A DNA stretch of 64,000 nt from Mucilaginibacter rubeus (GTDB lineage Bacteria; Bacteroidota; Bacteroidia; Sphingobacteriales; Sphingobacteriaceae). The notes beneath the pieces are model-generated. The model made no database searches. It saw only the letters and a list, made by a program, of their open reading frames with translations, and was not told the origin of the DNA. The position numbers and the translations under genes were made by a program. The stretch spans positions 1 to 64,000 of the forward strand of contig NZ_BMKD01000012.1 in NCBI RefSeq assembly GCF_014643835.1, written 5' to 3'. This document shows positions 8,003 through 15,755 of this stretch, in pieces (position 1 is the stretch's first letter; each line of letters opens with the position of its first letter).

Positions 8003-8827
8003 TTATGCAACATCCACCAATTCGTCGTTGGTAATTTCGTCGTAAAAATTGTAATAATTTTCGAAATCTGCGGTAGAATCAAATTCTAAAACCGATTTAT
8101 TGCTGTTTTTAACATTATTTAACACATCTGCATCAATATCAGGGCTGCCCAAAACAATACCGTCTGAGTAGTGGATTGCACCGGCATACAAGGCCGAATT
8201 GGTGCCGCCTTTGTACGGCTCCACATGCTGCTCGTTCATATTGCTCATGATGGCTTTTGTAGCAAAATCATTGTGCAATTGCTCTTTAAAATCATTTTCA
8301 TAAATAGAGTAAATGATTTTTGAGTGCTTAAATGTAGGATCGTCTTTGTAGGTTGTTTTCAGATAAGCAGGCACAAGCGCGCTCATCCAGCCGTGGCAAT
8401 GGATCACATCCGGTGCCCAGCCTAATTTCTTAACAGTTTCCAATGCACCTTTGCAAAAGAAAATCATACGCTCGTCATTGTCGGCATAAAACTTACCGTC
8501 TTTGTCTGCAAATACATGCTTACGCTGAAAATATTCTTCATTATCCAAAAAATACACCTGCATACGCGCCGCCGGGATAGATGCTACTTTGATGATCAGC
8601 GGGTTATCATTATCGTCGATAATAATATTCATACCCGACAACCTGATCACTTCATGAAGCCTGTTCCTGCGCTCATTGATATTGCCGAAACGCGGCATAA
8701 GGATACGGATCTCGTAACCTTTCTCCTGCATGGCCTGCGGAAGTTGGCGTGTTATTTCAGCAATTTTTGTGAGTTCAAGGAAAGGGGACATTTCATGAGT
8801 TATAAACAAAAGCTTAGATTTACCCAT
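8003..8827 (-). CDS. Glycogen/starch synthase-like protein, GT5 catalytic N-domain only
   Basis: A 274-aa cytosolic protein resembling the N-terminal Rossmann domain of GlgA (GT5): LLFITHEMSPF, LPQAMQEKGYEIRILMPRFG, FFCKGALE, PDVIHCHGWMSALVPAYLKT. A full glycogen synthase has about 480 aa. The whole C-terminal GT1-type domain is absent. The ADP-glucose-binding KTGGLADV motif is degenerate here (TKIAEITRQLP, both glycines lost). An active polymerase is therefore unlikely; a sensor or binding role is possible. I start at the ATG at 8827, not the GTG one codon upstream. It is the first gene of an operon with the DUF4270 lipoprotein, divergent from panC. Confidence 0.8.
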   Translation of the reverse strand: MGKSKLLFITHEMSPFLELTKIAEITRQLPQAMQEKGYEIRILMPRFGNINERRNRLHEVIRLSGMNIIIDDNDNPLIIKVASIPAARMQVYFLDNEEYFQRKHVFADKDGKFYADNDERMIFFCKGALETVKKLGWAPDVIHCHGWMSALVPAYLKTTYKDDPTFKHSKIIYSIYENDFKEQLHNDFATKAIMSNMNEQHVEPYKGGTNSALYAGAIHYSDGIVLGSPDIDADVLNNVKNSNKSVLEFDSTADFENYYNFYDEITNDELVDVA

Positions 8828-8924
8828 CACTAAATCAGTATTTAAAATGTAAAGAAGTCAAAAAATTTGAGTTTGCAAATATAACTATTATTATATAAAC
8901 TGCCAACGAATTATGCAAGTAACT

Positions 8925-8956
8925 TTTGGTTATTTTTAATCAATTGTACACCTTTG
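8925..8956 (+). promoter_or_regulatory. Predicted panC promoter (Bacteroidota type)
   Basis: TTTG (8925-8928), 20 nt, CACCTTTG (8949-8956). This matches the TTTG / TAnnTTTG consensus with one mismatch (C for T). It predicts a start site near 8961 and therefore supports the downstream TTG start of panC at 8981. Confidence 0.6.
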
Positions 8957-8980
8957 CCAAATTTTGTAACACCTATTACG

Positions 8981-9811
8981 TTGAAAATATTCAGCACTAA
9001 AAATGAGATAACCGATTATTTTAACCGTAAGCCGGTAAAAGTAATTGGCTTTGTACCAACCATGGGCGCATTGCATAAAGGGCACCTGGGTTTAATTGAA
9101 CTGGCAAAGCAGCAAAGCACGCAGGTTGTTTGCAGCATTTTTGTAAACCCCACCCAGTTTAACGACCCTAAGGACCTTGAAAAATACCCCCGCCCTATTA
9201 CTGACGATATCCGCCGCCTTGAGGAAGTTAACTGCGATATTTTGTTTAATCCGCAGGTTACCGAGATGTATGCTGATAATGAAAAATGGCATTTTGACAT
9301 GGGCGATCTGGAATACCTGCTGGAAGGAAAATTCAGGCCCGGGCATTATCAGGGAGTTACTCAGGTAGTAAATAAGCTGTTCAATATTGTGAAGCCAGAT
9401 ATCGCTTTTTTTGGGCAGAAGGATTATCAGCAGTTTATGGTGATTAGTAAAATGGTTGAGGTGCTGGAGATGCCCGTTAAGCTGGTGATGTGCCCGATTG
9501 AGCGTGAGCCCGATGGCCTGGCCATGAGCTCAAGGAATATCCACCTGACCCCGTATGACAGGGAACACTCGCTCATTCTCTCCAAAGCACTTAACTGGGT
9601 TAAGGAAAACTTCGATATCAACAAAATTGACACCCTGCAGCAGCAGGCAGCCCAAATGATCAGCAACGAACCCGGCGTTGAGCTGGAGTATTTTGAAATA
9701 GTCGATGGCAAAACACTGCATCATGCCACCCCTGCATCCGAAACTATTGTTGCCCTTGTTGCAGCACGTGTAGGTAAAACAAGATTGATTGATAATGTGT
9801 TGATTGGGTAG
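8981..9811 (+). CDS. panC: Pantothenate synthetase (pantoate-beta-alanine ligase)
   Basis: Joins pantoate and beta-alanine using ATP, the last step of vitamin B5 synthesis. Cytosolic. Visible motifs: PTMGALHKGH (the HIGH-type ATP site), SIFVNPTQF, FRPGHYQGVTQVVNKLF (pantoate site), FGQKDYQQ, REPDGLAMSSRN (KMSKS equivalent). The length of 276 aa is normal. The start is the TTG at 8981 (MKIFSTKNEI). An earlier TTG at 8954 overlaps the predicted -7 promoter box and so is unlikely. panD follows about 150 nt later. Together they supply the pantoate/beta-alanine branch; panB is not in the window. Confidence 0.96.
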   Translation: MKIFSTKNEITDYFNRKPVKVIGFVPTMGALHKGHLGLIELAKQQSTQVVCSIFVNPTQFNDPKDLEKYPRPITDDIRRLEEVNCDILFNPQVTEMYADNEKWHFDMGDLEYLLEGKFRPGHYQGVTQVVNKLFNIVKPDIAFFGQKDYQQFMVISKMVEVLEMPVKLVMCPIEREPDGLAMSSRNIHLTPYDREHSLILSKALNWVKENFDINKIDTLQQQAAQMISNEPGVELEYFEIVDGKTLHHATPASETIVALVAARVGKTRLIDNVLIG

Positions 9812-9814
9812 CGT

Positions 9815-9940
9815 GTGGTTCATAGATCATGGTTCATGGTTTTTAGCAAAATTGCTGGTAGTGGGTTGGTTTAGAATAACCATAAACTATTTACAATCAG
9901 CTAACAATTACTATGAACTATCAACTATGAACCATGAACT
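9815..9940. repeat. TTCATGG/TTCATAG-word inverted repeat between panC and panD
   Basis: The left arm repeats GGTTCATAG / GGTTCATGG. The right arm (9909-9940) repeats the complements CTATGAACT and CCATGAACT. A second, inner pair (TTGCTGGTAG with CAATCAGCTAACAA) brings the arms together. It is a long imperfect hairpin built from one seven-letter word. Confidence 0.7.
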
Positions 9941-9949
9941 AAATATTCC

Positions 9950-9957
9950 TAACTTTG
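9950..9957 (+). promoter_or_regulatory. panD -7 box, exactly four bases before the ATG
   Basis: TAACTTTG is a perfect TAnnTTTG box. Four bases (CGCC) separate it from the panD ATG at 9962. With the usual spacing, transcription would start at or next to the A of ATG, so panD mRNA is predicted to be leaderless. Confidence 0.6.
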
Positions 9958-9961
9958 CGCC

Positions 9962-10312
9962 ATGATAATTGAAATATTAAAGTCCAAAATTCACCGGGTT
10001 AAGGTAACGCAGGCCGAGTTGAACTATGTGGGCAGTATCACTATTGATGAAGACCTGATTGAGGCTGCAAATATCATCCCCAATGAAAAGGTTCAGATAG
10101 TGAACAATAATAACGGCGCACGCTTTGAAACTTACGTCATCAAAGGCGAACGCGGAACAGGCACCGTATGCCTTAACGGCGCTACCGCCCGCCTGGCACA
10201 GGTTGGCGACATTGTGATCATTATGTCATACGCCTACATGGAGGTTGAAGAAGCCCGGAATTATGAGCCAATTTTGATATTTCCCGATTCAGATAATAAA
10301 TTGATTAAGTAA
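9962..10312 (+). CDS. panD: Aspartate 1-decarboxylase precursor
   Basis: Makes beta-alanine from aspartate for pantothenate synthesis. The 116-aa proenzyme self-cleaves between Gly24 and Ser25 (YVGSITID), and Ser25 becomes the pyruvoyl cofactor. Lys9 (KSKIHR) and Tyr58-type residues typical of the family are in place, as is the [20 protein letters not shown] core. Length is normal, and the start is fixed by the position of the cleavage site. It follows panC, with which it cooperates, but has its own predicted promoter. Confidence 0.97.
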   Translation: MIIEILKSKIHRVKVTQAELNYVGSITIDEDLIEAANIIPNEKVQIVNNNNGARFETYVIKGERGTGTVCLNGATARLAQVGDIVIIMSYAYMEVEEARNYEPILIFPDSDNKLIK

Positions 10313-10317
10313 ATTAG

Positions 10318-10332
10318 CGGCGCCTAAGCCGC
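10318..10332 (+). terminator. Short GC-rich hairpin after panD
   Basis: GCGGC (10318-10322), loop, GCCGC (10328-10332), a few bases past the panD stop. There is no real U-tract, so termination is uncertain. It may attenuate read-through into the TonB gene, whose ATG is at 10338. Confidence 0.35.
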
Positions 10333-10337
10333 AATTT

Positions 10338-11309
10338 ATGAAACCGCTTTTTACAATCGCCCTTTTTCTTCTTATTGCAACCGGGGCCTCTGCCCAGCGC
10401 CAAAACGTTTACTTTATAAAAAATAACGGTAAGTATGTTGGTATACGTGATAGTGCCGACTATATCCGTGTGGTGCGTGAGCCAGACTCGGCTTCAACGT
10501 TATATAATGTTTTTGAATTTTATCCCAGCGGCTCTCAAAAACTCATCGGAAAATCTGTAAAGATCGATCCGCCGCAATTTGAAGGGCAATGTGTTACCTA
10601 CTATGCTAATGGCAAAAGGCAATCGGTTATTAGCTATAAAAACGGGGTAAAGGCAGGTGAGGATATGGAATTTTATCCCAATGGCAGGTTATACGCACAG
10701 TTTTCGTATCCCGAAGGTAATAAAGACCGTACAGCCGACAGGTCTGGCAATTACCTCATCATAGCCAATAAAGATTCATTGGGAAACGACCAGGTTTCTG
10801 AGGGTAATGGCTACTTTAAAGGTTACGATAACAAATTTGGTTATGTTGAAGAAGAAGGCCCTGTAAAAGGCAGTAAACGCGATGGACAGTGGAAAGGTGA
10901 TTTTCAAGACTTCAAAACTACTTTTACCGAAATTTATGATAACGGGGTGTTAATATCAGGCACAGCTACAACTAAAGAGGGAAAAGTTAATACTTACCTG
11001 AAATCTCGTGGGTTGCCTCCGCAATTTAAAGGCGGACTTGAGCGGTTCGGCAGGTTTTTATCAAATAATATCAAATATCCCGATGATGCCCTGCGTAAGG
11101 GTATTGAAGGTACTGTGGTGCTTTCTTTCGTTGTGGAAAAGGATGGAACATTAACAGATATTAAAGTGAGTAAATCTGTTGCTCCCATTATTGATGATGA
11201 AGCTGTGCGGGTGCTCAATAACTCGCCAAAATGGGTTCCGGGAACACAATTTGGCGTTCCGGTTAAAGTTAGATACAGCGTTCCGGTTTCTTTTGCGATA
11301 GGCAGGTAA
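10338..11309 (+). CDS. MORN-repeat protein with C-terminal TonB domain (energy-transducer type)
   Basis: A 323-aa exported protein: signal peptide 1-19 (ATGASAQ), then MORN-type repeats (YYANGKRQSVISYKNG, FYPNGRLYAQFSYPEG) at about residues 85-135. A TonB C-terminal domain follows at about 225-323, beginning FKGGLERFGRFL and containing IKYP, EGTVVLSFVVEKDGT and KVRYSVPVSF. In classical TonB this domain contacts outer-membrane receptors, but here there is no N-terminal membrane anchor besides the signal peptide and no Pro-rich linker. It is probably a periplasmic TonB-like protein. The same TonB module occurs twice in the BlaR1-like protein at 50445. Confidence 0.85.
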   Translation: MKPLFTIALFLLIATGASAQRQNVYFIKNNGKYVGIRDSADYIRVVREPDSASTLYNVFEFYPSGSQKLIGKSVKIDPPQFEGQCVTYYANGKRQSVISYKNGVKAGEDMEFYPNGRLYAQFSYPEGNKDRTADRSGNYLIIANKDSLGNDQVSEGNGYFKGYDNKFGYVEEEGPVKGSKRDGQWKGDFQDFKTTFTEIYDNGVLISGTATTKEGKVNTYLKSRGLPPQFKGGLERFGRFLSNNIKYPDDALRKGIEGTVVLSFVVEKDGTLTDIKVSKSVAPIIDDEAVRVLNNSPKWVPGTQFGVPVKVRYSVPVSFAIGR

Positions 11310-11311
11310 GC

Positions 11312-11839
11312 TTAATTAGCCGGGTACGATCCAATTCCCAACGATACTTTCAGGCTCGCATCAGTTGCCGTAGCTTTACGCAGGCGATAAACCATCCGGA
11401 TGCGTACGCTTGGCTGCCGCACCAGTTCGTCTAAAAAGTGTGAGTTGTCAATGTCAAGTACTATGCTGTTGCCGGCGTTGGGTTGGATATCTTTACGTAT
11501 AGCCACCATCACCTCTTCACTGCCATCATTTTTAGCCATGTATACCCTTAATGACGCTATATTGCCAATGTTATAATCTGATGGGTCGCTCGACTGCAGT
11601 TTGGCTGATATGATGCGTACCTCGCTTATCCTGCTGGCATTGTTGCCATCTTTAGTAAAATCCTGGTCAAAGCTGTTACCCGTGCTTATTGCGGTTTCAG
11701 GTTTATCAACTTTGGCCGACGCCGGGATAACCATAGTAGCGGTATACGGGAATGTTGATTTAACAACTGATTGCAGCATAGCACAGCTGCCCCAAAATAA
11801 AATAGCCGCAAGCAACGGAAAAACAGACTTCTTTATCAT
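11312..11839 (-). CDS. Hypothetical lipoprotein
   Basis: A 175-aa protein with a lipoprotein signal (LLAAILFWGSC, Cys about residue 19). The mature part is Ser/Thr-rich and probably all-beta. I do not recognise a family. The start is the ATG at 11839 (MIKKSVFP); the longer frame adds 12 residues that would spoil the signal peptide. It converges on the TonB gene with only two bases between the stop codons and no visible terminator, so transcripts may overlap. Confidence 0.75.
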   Translation of the reverse strand: MIKKSVFPLLAAILFWGSCAMLQSVVKSTFPYTATMVIPASAKVDKPETAISTGNSFDQDFTKDGNNASRISEVRIISAKLQSSDPSDYNIGNIASLRVYMAKNDGSEEVMVAIRKDIQPNAGNSIVLDIDNSHFLDELVRQPSVRIRMVYRLRKATATDASLKVSLGIGSYPAN

Positions 11840-12048
11840 AGTCCTTAAATATAACGTATTTGCGCCCTGGCGCAATTACAGGTTCAATTGGAAATTACAG
11901 GCCGGGCTGTAAGTAAATATAGTGAGATTTTACGGAAATAGTAAGCCTATTGTTTTAAGAAAATGTGCTCCGAAACTTAAAAAAGGCCCGGTGTTATGGC
12001 GACAATATTAAATCTGAAAAAAAACATGAATGGTGTTTGTTAAAACTC
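11840..12048. other. Intergenic region upstream of the carB promoter
   Basis: Divergent intergenic DNA between the lipoprotein gene and carB. I see no gene and no strong palindrome. The carB -7 box and leader begin at 12049 and are described separately. Confidence 0.5.
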
Positions 12049-12168
12049 TATCTTTGCACCCCGACGCTGAAGTCGGGATTTCTTGGCTTTCAGCGCATAG
12101 GAAAAACCGTTTAAAGGCTTAACAGCCTTTGACTTTTGACTTAGAACTTTTGACTTAAAAAAAGCCCT
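12049..12168 (+). promoter_or_regulatory. carB promoter box and structured 5' leader
   Basis: TATCTTTG (12049-12056) is a perfect TAnnTTTG box, predicting a leader of about 105 nt. Hairpin A is CCCGAC (12060-12065) with GTCGGG (12072-12077). Hairpin B is CGCTGAA (12065-12071) with TTCAGCG (12089-12095); it uses the loop of A, so A and B exclude each other. Hairpin C is AAAGGCT (12113-12119) with AGCCTTT (12124-12130). GCATAGG (12095-12101) is perfectly complementary to CCTATGC (12166-12172), which contains the carB AUG. The layout resembles a switch controlling translation of carB; the ligand or protein is unknown. Confidence 0.55.
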
Positions 12169-14985
12169 ATGCCCAAAGACACCTCCATCAAATCCGTTCT
12201 GATCATTGGCTCCGGCCCAATCATTATCGGCCAGGCTTGCGAATTTGATTATTCCGGCTCACAAGCCGCTCTCTCGTTAAAAGAAGAAGGCATCTCCGTT
12301 TCTATTATTAACAGCAATCCGGCAACTATCATGACGGATAAAGTTATCAGCGATCATGTTTACCTTCTGCCGCTCACCTGCGAAAGCATTGAGAAAATTT
12401 TAACCGAACAGCAGATAGACGCTGTGCTGCCTACCATGGGCGGTCAAACCGCGTTGAACCTTTGTATCGAAGCGTCTGAACGCGGCATATGGGAAAAATA
12501 TGGCGTTAAAGTTATCGGTGTAGATATTGCCGCCATTGAAAAAACCGAAAACCGCGAGGCTTTCCGCCAGCTGATGGTTGACATCGGCGTAGGGGTTGCC
12601 AAATCAAAGATCGCCAACTCTTTCCTTGAAGGTAAAGAAGGCGCGCAGGAAATTGGCTTCCCGCTGGTTATTCGCCCAAGCTATACACTGGGTGGTAAAG
12701 GCGCGGGTTTCGTTCACAAAAAAGAAGATTTCGACGCTGCCCTTAACCGTGGCTTACAGGCTTCACCAACCCACGAGGTATTGGTTGAACAGGCAGTATT
12801 AGGCTGGAAAGAGTACGAATTGGAGTTGCTGCGCGATAGCAACGATAACGTAATCATTATCTGCTCTATCGAGAACTTTGATCCGATGGGTATCCACACC
12901 GGCGACTCGATCACTGTAGCCCCGGCCATGACCCTGAGCGACCGCTGCTACCAGGAAATGCGTAACCAGGCTATCAAAATGATGCGCGCCATCGGTAACT
13001 TTGCCGGCGGTTGTAACGTGCAGTTTTCGGTAAACCCTGCAGATGAAGCGATCATCGCTATCGAGATCAACCCACGTGTGTCACGCTCTTCAGCCCTTGC
13101 ATCAAAAGCTACCGGTTATCCAATTGCTAAAATTGCTGCCAAGCTGGCCATAGGTTATAATCTTGATGAAATTGAAAACCAGATCACCAAAACAACCTCG
13201 GCTTATTTTGAGCCTACTTTGGATTATGTGATCGTTAAAATACCTCGCTGGAACTTTGATAAATTCAAAGGCGCTAATAAAGAACTTGGCCTGCAGATGA
13301 AATCGGTAGGTGAGGTGATGGGCATTGGCCGCAGCTTTACAGAAGCCTTGCAGAAAGCCTGCCAAAGCCTGGAGATCGGTCGTGCCGGTTTAGGTGCCGA
13401 TGGTCGTCAGAGCCGCAACCTCGAAGAGATCATGGCCAGTCTTGAGCATCCAAGCTGGGACAGGCTATTCCACATCTATGACGCCCTGAGCCTTGGTGTG
13501 CCAATCGAGTCGGTACGTAAAGTAACCAAGATCGACCGCTGGTTTCTGAACCAGATCCAGGAGCTGGTTAACCTGGAAACAGAGCTTCGCCGTTATTCAT
13601 TGAACAACGTTCCCGAAGAATTCCTGTACACGCTAAAACAAAAAGGTTTCTCTGACGTGCAGATAGCCCACATTTTAGGCAACGTTACCGAGGAAGATGT
13701 GTACCAGCGCCGTAAGGCTTTAGGCATGCACCGCGTTTACAAAATGGTGGATACCTGCGCTGCCGAGTTTCCTGCTAAAACTCCATACTACTATTCAAGC
13801 TATGAAGGCGAAAACGAGTCGGTAGCATCTGACAGGAAAAAGATCATCGTATTAGGCTCAGGCCCTAACCGTATAGGCCAGGGTATCGAGTTCGACTACA
13901 GTTGTGTGCACGGTTTACTTGCTGCTAAAGAAGCAGGCTTTGAAGCCATCATGGTTAACTGTAACCCTGAAACAGTATCAACCGACTTTAACATGGCCGA
14001 TAAGCTGTACTTTGAGCCGGTTTACTGGGAGCATGTACGCGAAATCATCGAGCTTGAAAAACCTTATGGGGTAATTGTTCAGCTGGGTGGCCAAACTGCG
14101 CTTAAAATGGCCGAGAAAATGCACGAGCACGGCATCCGGATCATCGGTACATCATTCAATGACATGGACATTGCGGAAGACCGCGGCCGTTTCTCCGACC
14201 TGCTGAAAGATCTTGACATCCCCTACCCTAAATACGGTGTAGCCGAAAGTGCGGAAGAAGCGCTTGAAGTTGCCCACAAGGTTGGTTACCCGGTACTTGT
14301 ACGCCCAAGCTACGTATTAGGCGGGCAAGGTATGAGTATCGTGATCAATGACGAAGACCTGGAGAAAGCAGTGGTAAGCCTGCTGCGCAACCTGCCGGGC
14401 AACCGCGTGCTGATCGACCACTTCCTTGACCGTGCCGCCGAGGCCGAATCTGACTCGATCAGCGATGGTGAGGATGTACACATTGTTGGGATCATGGAAC
14501 ACATTGAGCCTGCGGGGATCCATTCCGGCGATTCATTCGCTGTATTGCCTCCGTTTGATCTATCGGACAATGTAATCCACCAGATAGAAGAATATACCAA
14601 AAAGATAGCTAAAGCGCTTAACGTACGCGGTTTGCTTAACATACAATTCGCGGTTAAGGATGATAAGGTATATGTGATTGAGGCCAACCCGCGTGCTTCA
14701 CGTACCGTGCCTTTCATCGCCAAAGCTTATGATGTGCCATACATCAACATAGCCACAAAAGTTATGCTTGAGGCCAATAAGCTGAGCGACTTTACCATCG
14801 AACGCAAGCTTTGGGGTTATGCCATCAAAGAACCGGTGTTCTCGTTTGATAAGTTCCCTGAAGTTACCAAGGAGCTTGGACCTGAGATGAAATCAACAGG
14901 TGAGGCTATCCGCTTTATCCCTAACCTGCAGGACCCATACTTCAGACACCTGTACAAAGAGAAATCAATGTATTTGAGTAAATAA
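12169..14985 (+). CDS. carB: Carbamoyl-phosphate synthase large subunit, lacking the MGS allosteric domain
   Basis: Makes carbamoyl phosphate from bicarbonate, ATP and ammonia delivered by CarA, for pyrimidine and arginine synthesis. It has two homologous synthetase halves: SGPIIIGQACEFDYSG...NSNPATIMTD and SGPNRIGQGIEFDYSC...NCNPETVSTD. Each carries an ATP-grasp domain (RPSYTLGGKGAGFV, RPSYVLGGQGMSIV; EINPRVSRSS, EANPRASRTV). It ends at residue 938 (FRHLYKEKSMYLSK). E. coli CarB has 1073 aa, so the C-terminal methylglyoxal-synthase-like domain that binds UMP and ornithine is missing. The stop is followed by a good terminator, so this is not a frameshift artefact. carA is not in the window. 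A structured leader precedes the gene. Confidence 0.97.
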   Translation: MPKDTSIKSVLIIGSGPIIIGQACEFDYSGSQAALSLKEEGISVSIINSNPATIMTDKVISDHVYLLPLTCESIEKILTEQQIDAVLPTMGGQTALNLCIEASERGIWEKYGVKVIGVDIAAIEKTENREAFRQLMVDIGVGVAKSKIANSFLEGKEGAQEIGFPLVIRPSYTLGGKGAGFVHKKEDFDAALNRGLQASPTHEVLVEQAVLGWKEYELELLRDSNDNVIIICSIENFDPMGIHTGDSITVAPAMTLSDRCYQEMRNQAIKMMRAIGNFAGGCNVQFSVNPADEAIIAIEINPRVSRSSALASKATGYPIAKIAAKLAIGYNLDEIENQITKTTSAYFEPTLDYVIVKIPRWNFDKFKGANKELGLQMKSVGEVMGIGRSFTEALQKACQSLEIGRAGLGADGRQSRNLEEIMASLEHPSWDRLFHIYDALSLGVPIESVRKVTKIDRWFLNQIQELVNLETELRRYSLNNVPEEFLYTLKQKGFSDVQIAHILGNVTEEDVYQRRKALGMHRVYKMVDTCAAEFPAKTPYYYSSYEGENESVASDRKKIIVLGSGPNRIGQGIEFDYSCVHGLLAAKEAGFEAIMVNCNPETVSTDFNMADKLYFEPVYWEHVREIIELEKPYGVIVQLGGQTALKMAEKMHEHGIRIIGTSFNDMDIAEDRGRFSDLLKDLDIPYPKYGVAESAEEALEVAHKVGYPVLVRPSYVLGGQGMSIVINDEDLEKAVVSLLRNLPGNRVLIDHFLDRAAEAESDSISDGEDVHIVGIMEHIEPAGIHSGDSFAVLPPFDLSDNVIHQIEEYTKKIAKALNVRGLLNIQFAVKDDKVYVIEANPRASRTVPFIAKAYDVPYINIATKVMLEANKLSDFTIERKLWGYAIKEPVFSFDKFPEVTKELGPEMKSTGEAIRFIPNLQDPYFRHLYKEKSMYLSK

Positions 14986-15029
14986 TTAAAACATTAAATT
15001 GCAGCCTTTGTAGTTTAATTGCTAATAAC

Positions 15030-15066
15030 GTGAACCTGCAACCCTAATTGCAGGTTCACTATTGTT
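15030..15066 (+). terminator. Intrinsic terminator of carB
   Basis: A 12-bp perfect stem: GTGAACCTGCAA (15030-15041), loop CCCTAA, TTGCAGGTTCAC (15048-15059), then TATTGTTG. It lies 45 nt past the carB stop. Confidence 0.85.
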
Positions 15067-15084
15067 GTATTTAGTTGCTATAGA

Positions 15085-15732
15085 TTGAAAGTTAATACGG
15101 CTAATGGTCAGGAAATCAACCTGAAGAGTGTTGATCCTGAAGATATGGATGGTGTTTTAATGAAAATTGAAAAATCATTTAACATCAGTTTAAACGATAC
15201 ATCGGTAAACGATGTGCAAAACTTTGGTAAACTTTGCGACGTTGTTGTTGAAAAAGTAAAAAAAACAAATGATGGCTGTACCACACAGCAGGCGTTTTAC
15301 AAACTCCGTAATGCCATCAATGCATCATCGGGGTATGATAAGGATATCATAAAGCCCCAAACCAAACTCGCTGATCTTTTTCCGCGCGATAGCCGTATTG
15401 AGGCTGTGGCCGCTATTGAAGAAGAGATGGGTTTCCAGATCCGGTTGCTTCAGCCCAAGCAATGGATAGTTAACCTGTTTTCCATGATATTGGTGGTTAG
15501 CTTTGTTTTGGCCTTTTATTACCTGGCCATAGGTATTGCCGGTATGGTAATAGCCGGGATAGGTTTAAGGCTGGCCGGACGTTTTGGCAAAGAGATGCAT
15601 GTAAAAACCATCGGCGACCTGGCCGAAAAAATTGCCCGTGAACATTATATGAAATGCAAACGCGAAGCATCTGCAGTAAACAAAAACGAGGTTTCTGAAA
15701 AATTAAGGCAGCTCATTGTAACAAACGGGTAG
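15085..15732 (+). CDS. Acyl-carrier-like membrane protein (unrecognised family)
   Basis: 215 aa, TTG start. The product looks like acyl carrier protein (ACP) pieces around a membrane segment. Residues 22-60 resemble the second half of an ACP. Residues 92-120 (KLADLFPRDSRIEAVAAIEEEMG) resemble the region around the phosphopantetheine serine, with Ser103 at the expected place but Arg instead of Leu after it. A hydrophobic stretch at 128-162 would be membrane-embedded. Residues 170-190 (VKTIGDLAEKIAREH) resemble the last ACP helix. So the second ACP-like unit seems interrupted by a membrane insertion. Whether Ser103 is modified is unknown. It stands alone between the carB terminator and a convergent DUF4920 gene; partner enzymes are not nearby. 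The ACP relation is my inference. Confidence 0.6.
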   Translation: MKVNTANGQEINLKSVDPEDMDGVLMKIEKSFNISLNDTSVNDVQNFGKLCDVVVEKVKKTNDGCTTQQAFYKLRNAINASSGYDKDIIKPQTKLADLFPRDSRIEAVAAIEEEMGFQIRLLQPKQWIVNLFSMILVVSFVLAFYYLAIGIAGMVIAGIGLRLAGRFGKEMHVKTIGDLAEKIAREHYMKCKREASAVNKNEVSEKLRQLIVTNG

Positions 15733-15755
15733 GTGTTTATCCCGCTTGAATAGCT

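Noticed and set aside
8954-8980. Upstream TTG start of panC at 8954
   Set aside because: It overlaps the predicted -7 box; the resulting N-terminal extension (MPNFVTPIT) lacks family support.
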